From contig NZ_OZ024668.1 in assembly GCF_902497775.2 (NCBI RefSeq), positions 2,627,826-2,691,825 on the forward strand: a stretch of DNA of 64,000 bases, read 5' to 3'. Made by a program: the position numbers and the translations under genes. The notes under the pieces are model-generated. The model searched no databases. It was not told the origin of the DNA and was given only the letters and a program-made list of their open reading frames with translations. Positions 34,435-43,400 of this stretch are shown in pieces (positions within the stretch are counted from its first letter, which is position 1; the number at the start of each line of letters is the position of its first letter). Source of the DNA: Pseudomonas fluorescens (GTDB lineage: Bacteria > Pseudomonadota > Gammaproteobacteria > Pseudomonadales > Pseudomonadaceae).

Positions 34435-35679
34435 TCAGGCAGAGGTTGCCTGCTGCCGGTCATTTTCTCGCGGTAGCTGCGGCAGCGGCAGCGGCAGCGG
34501 CAGCGGCAGGCGTACGGTAAAGGTCGCGCCCTGGCCTTCGATGCTGTGCACGCTGATACTGCCGCCATGGGCCAGGACGATCTGCTCGCAGATGTACAGG
34601 CCAAGGCCCAAGCCGGCGCTGCTCTGGCTGCAAGCAACCCGCTCGAACTGCTGGAAGATCCGCTGCTGGTTGTGCTCGCTGATACCAATGCCGTGGTCAC
34701 GCACCTCGATGCAGGCCATGCCGCTGTCCTTGAACGTGCGCACTTGCACCGGGCTTTTAGCGCCATAGCGCAGGGCATTGGTCAGCAGATTGGCGACCAC
34801 CTGCTCGATGCGAAACTCGTCCCACACCCCGGCCAACGGCACGCCAGCGTCGAACTCGATATGCGACTCGGCCGCTGCGGCCTGGGCTTCGAAGTTCTCG
34901 ATCAAGCCGCCGACCAGTTGCCCCAGGTCGAACTGGCTGGGGCGGATCGACAGCTTGCCGGTGCGGATCCGCGACACGTCGAGCATGTCCTCGATCAGGC
35001 GGATCAGGCTGTTGATCTGGCGCTCGTCACGCTCGACCATGGCGCGCATCTTGTCCAGGGTAAAGGCATCGGCGTTGTCCTTGGCCAGGTGCAGCTTGCG
35101 CAACTGGGTTTCGAGGATCAGGCCGTTAAGCGGCGTGCGCACCTCATGGGAAACGATCGACATGAAATCATCGCGCATGCGCACCGCGTGCTCCAGCTCG
35201 CGGCGGGTCACCTGCAACTGGGCCAGCAACAACTCCTGCTCTTCGCGGCTGCGCTCCAGGGCCTCCAGTTGCTGGCCGAGGGCCTTGCGCTGGCGGAACA
35301 GGTCGACGAACACCGCCACCTTGCTTTTCACCGCCAGGCTGTCCAGCGGCTTGTGCAGGAAGTCCACCGCGCCGCTTTCGTAGCCCTTGAAGGCGTAGTT
35401 CATCTCGCGCCCGGCGGCGCTGACAAAGACGATGGGGATGTTCTTGGTCTTCTCGGTGCCGCGCATCAGCTCGGCCAGCTCGAAGCCGTTCATGCCGGGC
35501 ATCTGCACATCGAGAATGGCCAGGGCGAACTCGTGCTCAAGCAGCAGCGCCAGGGCCTGGTCGGCGGACTGGGCCTGATGCACCTCGCGGTCTTCGCCTT
35601 TGATCAACGCCTCAAGGGCCAGGAGGTTTTCCGGCAGGTCGTCGACGATCAGCAGTTTTGCTTGTATGTGCCTTAGCAT
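34435..35679 (-). CDS. Response regulator-histidine kinase hybrid
   Basis: 414 residues. N-terminal receiver (LLIVDDLPENLLALEALI, phospho-site FALAILDVQMPGMNGFELAE, Lys in DFLHKPLD), a coiled-coil linker (LFRQRKALGQQLEALERSREEQELLLAQLQVTRRELEHAV), H-box SIVSHEVRTPLNGLI and an ATPase core with N-box NLLTNALRYGAKS and G-boxes DHGIGIS and SAGLGLGLYICEQ. The C-terminus ends with a Leu-Pro repeat (RLPLPLPLPLPQLP) encoded by a hexanucleotide repeat. No membrane helix, so it is cytosolic. Start overlaps the CheB gene end by 7 bases. Confidence 0.9.
   Translation of the reverse strand: MLRHIQAKLLIVDDLPENLLALEALIKGEDREVHQAQSADQALALLLEHEFALAILDVQMPGMNGFELAELMRGTEKTKNIPIVFVSAAGREMNYAFKGYESGAVDFLHKPLDSLAVKSKVAVFVDLFRQRKALGQQLEALERSREEQELLLAQLQVTRRELEHAVRMRDDFMSIVSHEVRTPLNGLILETQLRKLHLAKDNADAFTLDKMRAMVERDERQINSLIRLIEDMLDVSRIRTGKLSIRPSQFDLGQLVGGLIENFEAQAAAAESHIEFDAGVPLAGVWDEFRIEQVVANLLTNALRYGAKSPVQVRTFKDSGMACIEVRDHGIGISEHNQQRIFQQFERVACSQSSAGLGLGLYICEQIVLAHGGSISVHSIEGQGATFTVRLPLPLPLPLPQLPRENDRQQATSA
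34481..34509 (-). repeat. Hexanucleotide microsatellite in the kinase 3' end
   Basis: GGCAGC repeated nearly five times on the plus strand, encoding Leu-Pro pairs on the minus strand. The number of units can vary by slippage without changing frame. Confidence 0.8.
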
Positions 35680-36248
35680 TCAGGGGCTTCCAGGCTGGCG
35701 AGCAGTTGCCCGATACCATTCAAAGGGAGTATGTAGTCGGGCCGGTGCAGGGCCAGCGCCGCGCGCGGCATGGTCGACACTTGCGCCTCCTGGGGGTCCT
35801 GGACGATGGTCCGGCCACCTTGGCGCTTGATACTGGCAAGGCCACGGGCGCCGTCTTCATTGGCGCCGGTCAGCAGCACACCGAGCAGGCCCGGGCCATA
35901 GGCATCGGCCGCCGACTCGAACAAAAAGTCGATCGAAGGCCGGGAAAAATGCACGCGCTCTTCCTGGCTCAGCGACAGGCTGTAATCGCGCTCCACCGAC
36001 AGGTGATAACCGGGCCCTGCCACATAAATGGTGCCGGGGACGATATCTTCCTTGTCGCGGGCTTCGTGTACCGGGCGTTGGAGCCTGCGGGCAAAGACCT
36101 CGGCCAGATGGCTCTGGCGATCGTCCGGCAGGTGCAGCACGCACAGCAGCGGGATGCGAAACGCCGGCGGCAGGCTGTGGAATACCGCGAGCAAGGCGCT
36201 GACGCCGCCCGCCGAGGCGCCAAGGGCAATCGCCTGAACGCCGTTCAT
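35673..36248 (-). CDS. CheB-type protein-glutamate methylesterase domain protein
   Basis: 191 residues, catalytic domain only, with no receiver. The nucleophile Ser is in ALGASAGGVSALLAVF, His in CVLHLPDDRQSHLAEVFARR and Asp in GVLLTGANEDGARGL. Starts in ATGA overlap with the CheR gene. Together with CheR it resembles the methylation pair attached to sensory complexes of the PAS/CHASE3 kinase type rather than flagellar Che systems. Confidence 0.9.
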   Translation of the reverse strand: MNGVQAIALGASAGGVSALLAVFHSLPPAFRIPLLCVLHLPDDRQSHLAEVFARRLQRPVHEARDKEDIVPGTIYVAGPGYHLSVERDYSLSLSQEERVHFSRPSIDFLFESAADAYGPGLLGVLLTGANEDGARGLASIKRQGGRTIVQDPQEAQVSTMPRAALALHRPDYILPLNGIGQLLASLEAPEC

Positions 36249-37066
36249 GATTTGCGGTAGATCCGTTCAGGCTTGACCAGCGCCTCGAACTGGTCGGAGT
36301 AGGCCGAGAAGTCCAGGGTTTCCTTGCTGCCCAGCACCAGAAAGCCGCGATGGCACAGCGACTCGTGGAACAGGCCGAAAGCGCGATCCTGCAGGGTCTT
36401 GTTGAAGTAGATCAGCACATTGCGGCAGGAGATCAACTGGGTTTCGGAGAACACGCTGTCGGTGGCCAGGCTGTGGTCGGCGAAGGTCACGTTGTCGCGC
36501 AGGCTACTGTCGACGATGGCGTTGCCATAGGCCGAGGTGTAGTAGTCACTGAGCTCACCACGCCCGCCGGCCTTGCGGTAGTTGTCAGCATACAGGCGCA
36601 TGTTGTGCATGCTGTAGATGCCCTGCTTGGCCTTTTCCAGGGAGCTGGGGTTGATGTCGGTGGCGTAGATGATGGTGCGCTCCAGCAAACCTTCTTCGCG
36701 CAACAGGATGGCCATCGAGTAGACCTCCTCACCCGTGCTGCAGCCAGCGATCCAGATCTTGATCGACGGCCAGGTACGCAGCAGCGGCACCACCTCCTGG
36801 CGCACCGCGAGAAAGTGCTCGGGGTCGCGGAACATCTCGCTGACCGGGATGGTCAGGAACTGCAGCAACTGCATGAACATCCCCGGGTCATGCAGCACCC
36901 GCTCCTGCAGGGCCGAGACAGTCTTGCAGTCGAACTGGCGCAGGGCGTGCTGGATCCGGCGCTTGATCGAGGCGCCGGAGTAATCGCGAAAGTCATAGCT
37001 GTACTTGAGGTAGATCGCCTCGATCAGCAGCCGGATTTCAATGTCGGTATTGCGTTCGATACTCAA
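36245..37066 (-). CDS. CheR-type protein-glutamate methyltransferase
   Basis: 273 residues from a TTG at 37066 with GGAGCG upstream; the codon overlaps the preceding stop (TTGA), so translation is coupled. The N-terminal helical part (YDFRDYSGASIKRRIQHALRQF) precedes the SAM-binding core (IKIWIAGCSTGEEVYSMAILLREE, IYATDINPSSLEKAKQG, LISCRNVLIYFNKTLQDRAF). Substrate may be the large hybrid kinase or an unlinked receptor. Confidence 0.9.
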   Translation of the reverse strand: MSIERNTDIEIRLLIEAIYLKYSYDFRDYSGASIKRRIQHALRQFDCKTVSALQERVLHDPGMFMQLLQFLTIPVSEMFRDPEHFLAVRQEVVPLLRTWPSIKIWIAGCSTGEEVYSMAILLREEGLLERTIIYATDINPSSLEKAKQGIYSMHNMRLYADNYRKAGGRGELSDYYTSAYGNAIVDSSLRDNVTFADHSLATDSVFSETQLISCRNVLIYFNKTLQDRAFGLFHESLCHRGFLVLGSKETLDFSAYSDQFEALVKPERIYRKS

Positions 37067-40000
37067 ATTCGCTCCAGTTGCGGCAGCCAGACACGGATCA
37101 GCGAGAACAGCCGGTCGAGGTCGATGGGCTTGGCCAGGTAGTCGTTGGCGCCGGCCTGCAGGCAACGTTCCTGGTCATCCTTCATCGCCTTGGCGGTAAC
37201 GGCGATGATCGGCAGCTTGCGCCAGCGCGGGTCCTTGCGGATCAGGCGGGTGGCTTCGTAGCCGTCCATTTCCGGCATCATCACGTCCATCAGCACAAGG
37301 TCGATGTCCTGGTGCTGTTCCAGGCGCTCGATGGCTTCGCGGCCATTGCGCCCGATCTCGACGATCGCACCCTTGTGTTCCAGGGCGCTGGTCAGGGCAA
37401 AGATGTTACGCACGTCGTCATCCACCAGCAGCAGCTTGCGGCCTTCGAAGACCTTGTCGCGGCTACGCGCGGTCTTGAGCATGCGCTGCCTTTCATGGGA
37501 CAGCTTGGATTCGACTTTGTGCAGAAAAAGCGTCACTTCATCGAGCAGGCGCTCGGGCGAGCGTGCGCCCTTGATGATGATCGAGCGCGAGTACTTGAGC
37601 AGGTCGGCTTCTTCTTCGCGGGTGAGGTTGCGCCCGGTGTAGACGATCACTGGCGGGAACGAGCGGATGTCGTCGTCGGACATGCGCTTGAGCAGCTCGT
37701 TACCGAGCATGTCCGGCAGCTTGAGGTCGATGATCATGCAGTCGTAGATATTTTCGCGCAGCAGGTCCAGGGCTTGCTGGGCCATGCCCACCGCAGTGAT
37801 CTCGATGTCTTCGTCGCCGATCAGGCGGGCGATGCTTTCGCGCTGCAGGTCATCGTCCTCGACCAGCAGGATGTGCTTGAGCTTCTGGGTCAGCTTGGCT
37901 TCCAGGCGGGCGAACACCTGCTTGAGCTCTTCGCGGGTCGCAGGTTTTACCGCATAGCCGATGGCGCCCATGTGCAGCGCCGCCTCGACCCGGTCCTCGA
38001 CCGAGATCACATGCACCGGAATGTGCCGGGTGCTGGCCTGCTCCTTGAGCCGCTGCAGCACGGTCAGGCCGGAATGGTCCGGCAGGCGCATGTCCAGCAG
38101 CACGGCGTCGGGAATGAAGCTTGCCGCCAGTTCAAAGCCCTCGTCGGCAGCCTGGGCCACCAGGCAGCTGTAGCCCAGTTCATGGGCCAGATCATAGAGA
38201 ATACGGGCGAAATTGGGCTCGTCTTCGATCACCAGGATCAGCCGGTTGCTGAACGGCGCCTTGTTGCGATCGTCAGCAAAGCTTGGCGCCGGGCGTGGCA
38301 CGGGTGCCAGCGGGACCTCCTCCGCCACCGGGGCCGCGACCACCCGTGCCGGCTGATGAACGACCAGCGCCGGGCTCTGGTCGACAATAGGCTCGTAGCG
38401 CTCCGGCAGGATCAGGCTGAACACGCTGCCCTTGCCCAGGCTGCTGTCGACGCTGATCTGGCCGCCGAGCAACTGTGCCAGGTCCCGCGAAATCGACAGG
38501 CCCAGGCCAGTGCCGCCATAACGGCGGTTGGTGGTGCCATCGGCCTGGTGGAAGGCTTCGAAGATGCTCTGCTGCTGGTCGGCGGCAATGCCGATGCCGC
38601 TGTCGCGCACCGAGAAGACAATCCCGGCGCCGGCCTGCCAACCCACGCTGAGGCTGACCTCGCCGCGTTCGGTGAACTTCACTGCATTGGAAAGCAGGTT
38701 CTTGAGGATCTGCTCCAGGCGCTGGCGATCGGTGTACAGGGTCGCGGGGACTTGCGCCTCGACCGACACCGTAAAGCGCAGCTGTTTTTCGTTGGCCAGC
38801 GGCTCGAACAGGTTGCGCAAGCCTTCGGTCAGGCGCGCCACGTGGGTGGTTTCCGGACGCACTTCCAGCTTGCCGGCCTCGACCTTGGCGATGTCGAGGA
38901 TATCGTTGATCAGGTTGAGCAGGTCGTTGCCCGCCGAATAGATCGACTCGGCAAACTTGACCTGCTCACCGGAGAGGTTCTCTTCGGCGTTCTCGGCCAG
39001 CAACTTGGCCAGGATCAGCGAACTGTTGAGCGGCGTGCGCAGCTCGTGGGACATGTTGGCGAGGAACTCGGACTTGTACTTGCTCGAGCGCTGCAGCTCT
39101 TCGGCGCGCTCCTGCAGCTCGACCTGGGCCTGGTTCAACTCGCCGTTCTTGCGGTCCAGGGCGTCACGCTGTTCGGCCAGGGCTTCAGTGCGCTCGGCCA
39201 ACTGCTCGTTGGTCTGTTCCAGCTCGGCCTGCTGGGTTTCCAGGTGCGCCTGGGACTCCTTGAGCACCCGCGATTGCTCTTCGAGCTCTTCGTTGGCGGT
39301 TTTCAGCTCTTCCTGCTGCACCTGCAGCTCTTCGTTGAGCTGCTGGGTTTCGGCCAGCACTTCCTGCAGGCGCTGGCGGTAGCGGGCGCTTTCGATCGAG
39401 GTGCCCATGTTGGCCGCGACCAGTTCGAGGAACTCGATGTCCCGCTCATCAAGGCTGCGCAAAAAGCCCAGCTCGACCACCCCGTTGATCTGCCCGTCGT
39501 TGCTGGTCGGCATTACCAGCACACTGCGCGGCAAACCCTCGCCCAGGCCGCTGCTGACCTTGAAATAATCCGCTGGCAGATCGTCCAGGCGCAGCAGGCG
39601 CTCCTGCATCACCGCCTGGGCCAGAATCCCCTCGTGGCTGCCGACCACCTGCTCCTGCGCAGCCTGCTCGGCCGACAACCCGTAGCTGGCGACCCGGCGC
39701 AAGCCACCGTGCTCATCACGGGCGTACATGGCACCCACGGCGCTGCCCAGGTAACCGGCAAAGAAGCGCAGAATATTGCTGCCGAGCATCGGCAAGGTCA
39801 GCTGCCCCAGCACCTGGCCGGCCAGCTCGGTCTGCCCGGTACGCAGCCAGGCCTGGCGTTCAAGGCGCTGATTGGAGCGCTGTTGCGACTCCAGGGTGCT
39901 GGCATAGCTGCTGGACAGCGCCAACAGGTCGCGACGGCCCAGGTAGGCCAGCAGCCCACTGAGCAGGATGACGAACACAAGGTAGGCTGAAATCGACACG

Positions 40001-40554
40001 ATGGTGGTGGTATTCACCGTTTCGTTGCGGGCGACCCGCAACTGATGCTCCATGGCAATGAACGCGTCGAACTCCTTGCGAATTTCGTCGGTGAGGCGCT
40101 TGCCTCGTCCGGAGCCGATGGCCTCACGAAAATTACCGTTGTCGCGACGCAGGTTGATCATGGTCGCGGCGAAGGTGTTCCACTCTTCCTGCAGGCCCAG
40201 CAGGCGCTCCAGGCGGTCAACCTGTTGCGGGTTGTCGACCACCATTTGCTCCAAACCCTTGATCCCGGCAGTCACCTGGGGCTTGGCCACTTCATAAGGG
40301 TCTAGAAAGCGCTCCTCGCCGGTGAGCAGGAAGCCACGCATGCCGGTTTCCATGTCGATCGACAGCTTGACCGTCTCGTTGGCGTTATTGATCACCCGGT
40401 CGGTGTGCTCGACCCATTGAATGGCCGCCAGCAGGTAGCTGATGATGGTGACGAACACCACCGCACTGAGCAGTCCAACCCCTAGGGGCAGGCCGATGTT
40501 GCGGGTCAGCAGCTTGCGAAAGCTGCGCTGATCGATTGAGGCTGGTTGAATCAT
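37063..40554 (-). CDS. Hybrid sensor histidine kinase with CHASE3, GAF and three receiver domains
   Basis: 1163 residues. TM1 at about 24-46, a periplasmic CHASE3-like sensor (about 47-182), TM2 near 185-207, GAF (about 245-390), a long coiled coil (about 393-500, QQLNEELQVQQEELKTANEELEEQ), HisKA with SHELRTPLNSSL (His503), HATPase (G-box RYGGTGLGLSISRDLAQLLGG), then receivers with phospho-Asp at about 821, 943 and 1090. A Pro/Ala-rich linker divides the ATPase from the first receiver. This architecture with CheR and CheB behind it is a known Pseudomonas layout; the signal is unknown. The ATG at 40554 is preferred to the TTG at 40581. Confidence 0.92.
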   Translation of the reverse strand: MIQPASIDQRSFRKLLTRNIGLPLGVGLLSAVVFVTIISYLLAAIQWVEHTDRVINNANETVKLSIDMETGMRGFLLTGEERFLDPYEVAKPQVTAGIKGLEQMVVDNPQQVDRLERLLGLQEEWNTFAATMINLRRDNGNFREAIGSGRGKRLTDEIRKEFDAFIAMEHQLRVARNETVNTTTIVSISAYLVFVILLSGLLAYLGRRDLLALSSSYASTLESQQRSNQRLERQAWLRTGQTELAGQVLGQLTLPMLGSNILRFFAGYLGSAVGAMYARDEHGGLRRVASYGLSAEQAAQEQVVGSHEGILAQAVMQERLLRLDDLPADYFKVSSGLGEGLPRSVLVMPTSNDGQINGVVELGFLRSLDERDIEFLELVAANMGTSIESARYRQRLQEVLAETQQLNEELQVQQEELKTANEELEEQSRVLKESQAHLETQQAELEQTNEQLAERTEALAEQRDALDRKNGELNQAQVELQERAEELQRSSKYKSEFLANMSHELRTPLNSSLILAKLLAENAEENLSGEQVKFAESIYSAGNDLLNLINDILDIAKVEAGKLEVRPETTHVARLTEGLRNLFEPLANEKQLRFTVSVEAQVPATLYTDRQRLEQILKNLLSNAVKFTERGEVSLSVGWQAGAGIVFSVRDSGIGIAADQQQSIFEAFHQADGTTNRRYGGTGLGLSISRDLAQLLGGQISVDSSLGKGSVFSLILPERYEPIVDQSPALVVHQPARVVAAPVAEEVPLAPVPRPAPSFADDRNKAPFSNRLILVIEDEPNFARILYDLAHELGYSCLVAQAADEGFELAASFIPDAVLLDMRLPDHSGLTVLQRLKEQASTRHIPVHVISVEDRVEAALHMGAIGYAVKPATREELKQVFARLEAKLTQKLKHILLVEDDDLQRESIARLIGDEDIEITAVGMAQQALDLLRENIYDCMIIDLKLPDMLGNELLKRMSDDDIRSFPPVIVYTGRNLTREEEADLLKYSRSIIIKGARSPERLLDEVTLFLHKVESKLSHERQRMLKTARSRDKVFEGRKLLLVDDDVRNIFALTSALEHKGAIVEIGRNGREAIERLEQHQDIDLVLMDVMMPEMDGYEATRLIRKDPRWRKLPIIAVTAKAMKDDQERCLQAGANDYLAKPIDLDRLFSLIRVWLPQLERI

Positions 40555-40850
40555 CTCAAGACGCCCGAGCAAAGGTAGCAAACGAAAGAGTGTGGCGGAT
40601 TTTTCGAGTAAAGGTTCTATTTTCCGCGGGAACGGTCATTCTGCCAGCCTTCCCTACTCCGAGTCTAAACGCCTTTGGCCATTCTGGCAGGGCATTTAGC
40701 CAGCATTTGAGAGGTACCTTGCGCAAACGTTCCCTGCTTTTTCAATGACCGCTATGCTGTTCATTCGGGAGGCTTTTTTCAGCGCAGAGGGAACTTCGGG
40801 GCGCACCCGGCTTACAGATAATGAACAGACTTTTGTACAGGAATACCGCC

Positions 40851-41216
40851 ATGCCCCAGACACCCCAGCCCCTGCTTGTCGTCGAAGATGACGCTATCGT
40901 GCGCATGCTGACGGTCGAGGTGCTTGAAGAGCTCGGCTATCAGGTGCTGCAGGCTGCCGATGCACAAGCGGCGCTTGAAATATTGACCGACTCGCAACAA
41001 TCCCTGGCCTTGATGCTGACCGACGTTGGCTTGCCGGACATGAACGGCAAGGATCTGGCAGTCAAAGCCCGGGAACTGCGCCCGGCGCTGCCGGTGCTGT
41101 TTGCCAGCGGCTACGGCGACAACCTCGACGTACCGGCCGGCATGCACCAGATTGCCAAGCCTTTCAGCATCGACCAGTTACGTGACAAGGTGCAGGGCAT
41201 TCTCCCGGCCGTTTAA
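40851..41216 (+). CDS. Single-domain response regulator
   Basis: 121 residues. Receiver motifs LLVVEDDAIVRML, LMLTDVGLPDMNGKDLAV and the Lys in MHQIAKPFSIDQL. AGGAA lies 8 bases before the ATG at 40851. It is divergent from the five-gene chemosensory operon, with about 300 bases between, and may act downstream of the hybrid kinase. Confidence 0.85.
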   Translation: MPQTPQPLLVVEDDAIVRMLTVEVLEELGYQVLQAADAQAALEILTDSQQSLALMLTDVGLPDMNGKDLAVKARELRPALPVLFASGYGDNLDVPAGMHQIAKPFSIDQLRDKVQGILPAV

Positions 41217-41293
41217 GGATGAGTAGAGGCGGCGGTGCGACGCTCCCACGGAATCTGCTTTAATACGCGCTTTTGCCAAGGTCCCCGATCCCC

Positions 41294-42613
41294 ATGTCCG
41301 CCCCTGCCCTCAACCTCCTGGTCATTGGCTACGTCTGGCCCGAGCCGCGCTCTTCGGCCGCTGGCTCGCACATGATGCAGATCCTTGAAAGCTTCGTGCA
41401 GCGCGGCTGGCGCGTCACCTTCAGCAGCCCCGCGGCCATTGGCGAGCATAAGGCCGACCTGGCAAGCCTGGGCATCGCCGAACAGGCCATCGCCCTCAAT
41501 GACAGCAGTTTCGACCGCTTCGTCAGCGAACTGGCCCCGGACGTGGTGCTGTTCGACCGCTTCATGATGGAAGAGCAGTTCGGCTGGCGCGTGGAGAAAC
41601 ACTGCCCCAATGCCCTGCGCGTGCTGGAAACCTCCGACCTGCAGAGCCTGCGCGACGCCCGCCAGCAACTGCTGCGCCGGCGCCTGATCGAAGGCCTGGA
41701 CCCGAATGACTTTCGCGCGCTATTCAACACTTCCGGCCCCGACCTCTATCGGCAGATGGCCAGCGCCGACCTGACCCTGCGCGAACTCGCCGCCATTTAC
41801 CGCAGCGACCTGAGCCTGATGATTTCCGATGTCGAGATCGACCTGCTGATCAACGGCTTCGGCGTGCCCGAGCACTTGCTGCACTGGTGCCCGCTGATGC
41901 TCGACGCCCCCAGCGAGCCGTTCAAGCCATTTGCCGAGCGCGCGCATTTTCTCAGCATCGGCAACTTTCGCCATGCGCCGAACTGGGACGCGGTGCTGTG
42001 GATGAAGAACAGCCTGTGGCCGATGATCCGCCGGCGCTTGCCACAGGCGCAGCTGCACATCTACGGCGCCTACACCCCGCCCAAGGCCACGGCGCTGCAC
42101 AAACCCGCCGAGGGCTTTCACATCATGAACTGGGCCGAAGACGCCCTTGTGGTGATGAGCAACGCGCGCATTTGCCTGGCGCCGCTGCGCTTTGGCGCCG
42201 GGATCAAGGGCAAGCTCACCGACGCCATGCAGTGCGGTACCCCCAGCGTCACCACCCCCATCGGCGCCGAAGCCATGCACGGCGCCCTGCCCTGGCCCGG
42301 GGCAATCGCCGAAACCGCCGAAGGCCTGGCCGAAGCCGCCGCCACCCTGTACAGCGATGAAGCACGCTGGAACCGCGCCCAGCAGGACGCGCTGCGCTTG
42401 CTCGGCGCGCGCTACGACCGGCGCCAGCACGCCAGTGCTCTGGTCGAGCGCATCGAGTACGCCCTGGCCGACCTCGACCAGCACCGGCTGTTCAACTTCA
42501 CCGGCGCCATGCTCCGTCACCACCAGCACAAAAGTACCCAGTACATGTCCCAGTGGATCGAGGCCAAGACCCGCCTGGCTACAGCGGCCGACGCAGCAGA
42601 TACGTGTCCATGA
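41294..42613 (+). CDS. Glycosyltransferase family protein (GT4-like)
   Basis: 439 residues. The C-terminal half has GT-B features: LSIGNFRHAPNWDAVLWMKNSLWPMIRRRLPQAQLHIYGAY (donor side), RICLAPLRFGAGIKGKLTDAMQCGTPSVTTPIGAEAM with the ExxxxxE-equivalent altered. No signal peptide or membrane helix. The N-terminal LLVIGYVWPEPRSSAAGSHMMQIL is also like GT4 enzymes. No other polysaccharide genes are adjacent, so it could act on a glycan synthesised elsewhere. Its last 35 bases overlap the 3' end of the cobF gene on the other strand. Confidence 0.75.
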   Translation: MSAPALNLLVIGYVWPEPRSSAAGSHMMQILESFVQRGWRVTFSSPAAIGEHKADLASLGIAEQAIALNDSSFDRFVSELAPDVVLFDRFMMEEQFGWRVEKHCPNALRVLETSDLQSLRDARQQLLRRRLIEGLDPNDFRALFNTSGPDLYRQMASADLTLRELAAIYRSDLSLMISDVEIDLLINGFGVPEHLLHWCPLMLDAPSEPFKPFAERAHFLSIGNFRHAPNWDAVLWMKNSLWPMIRRRLPQAQLHIYGAYTPPKATALHKPAEGFHIMNWAEDALVVMSNARICLAPLRFGAGIKGKLTDAMQCGTPSVTTPIGAEAMHGALPWPGAIAETAEGLAEAAATLYSDEARWNRAQQDALRLLGARYDRRQHASALVERIEYALADLDQHRLFNFTGAMLRHHQHKSTQYMSQWIEAKTRLATAADAADTCP

Positions 42614-43328
42614 TCCAGCCCTTGCGCGCCCGTGCCTGTTCACGGGCGGCAAGGATCTGCGCCTTGACCGCAAGCAACGGCCCGGCAATCAGGATCTGAT
42701 CGGCCGTGCCCAGGTAGGCACCCCAGTAGATGTGCAACTGCGCATCTTCCAGCGCGGCAAAGGCGCACTGGCCATCGAGCATGACCACCAGGTTGTCGAT
42801 ACGCGGCTGTTCAGCCAGGCGGCGCCCGGGCAGCACGGTCAGTGGCTCGCCGATACGGTTCAAGGGGATGCGGTGACCGGCGGCCAGGGCCTGGACGCTG
42901 CTGATGCCGGGGATTACTTCAAGTGCCAGCGACAGGCCACGGGCCTGCACCAGGTCGAGAATGCGCAAGGTGCTGTCGTACAGGGTCGGTTCGCCCCAAA
43001 GCAGGAAAGCCCCGCATTCGCCGTCAGCCAGTTCGTTTTCGATCAGCTGGGCGTATAACGCCGCGCGCTGCTGGTGCCAGTCCTGCACGGCGCCGACGTA
43101 ATCGCTGGCAGCGCCATCGCGCAGCGGGTCCTCGACCTGCACCAGGCGATAGCCGGGCTGATCGATGTAACGTTCGAGAATGTTCTTGCGCAGCTGCAGC
43201 AACTCATCCTTGGCTGCGCCTTTGTCGAGCACGAAGAACACCTGGGCACGGTTCAGCCCGTCGATGGCTTCAAGGGTGATCTGGCGCGGATTGCCCGGCC
43301 CGATACCAATCAACAGCAGTTGTTTCAT
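42579..43328 (-). CDS. cobF: Precorrin-6A synthase (deacetylating)
   Basis: 249 residues of the tetrapyrrole methylase family. N-terminal LLLIGIGPGNPRQITLEAIDGLNRAQVFFV and the SAM/GEP motif LLWGEPTLYDSTLRILD plus VIPGISSVQALAAGHRIPLNRIGEPLTVLPGRR match CobF. It methylates C-1 of precorrin-5 with release of acetate in aerobic cobalamin synthesis. It stands alone, away from other cob genes, which is common in Pseudomonas. Confidence 0.88.
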   Translation of the reverse strand: MKQLLLIGIGPGNPRQITLEAIDGLNRAQVFFVLDKGAAKDELLQLRKNILERYIDQPGYRLVQVEDPLRDGAASDYVGAVQDWHQQRAALYAQLIENELADGECGAFLLWGEPTLYDSTLRILDLVQARGLSLALEVIPGISSVQALAAGHRIPLNRIGEPLTVLPGRRLAEQPRIDNLVVMLDGQCAFAALEDAQLHIYWGAYLGTADQILIAGPLLAVKAQILAAREQARARKGWIMDTYLLRRPL

Positions 43329-43400
43329 TGCACGTCACTTCCATGGCCCGGCCAGCCTCTATAGTCGGCTGGCCGAAGCACAATGGCAACGTACTGCTGG

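Noticed and set aside
37078..39990. Plus-strand open frame of 970 codons opposite the hybrid kinase
   Set aside because: Antisense shadow of the CHASE3/GAF/HisKA kinase. Composition is low-complexity (Gln/Leu/His/Val rich), typical of reverse-strand translation of GC-rich genes.
40791..40817. GAACTT at 40791 as a possible AlgU-type -35 upstream of the response regulator
   Set aside because: No TCTGA-like -10 occurs at 16-17 bases; the nearest sequence (TACAGATA) does not fit.
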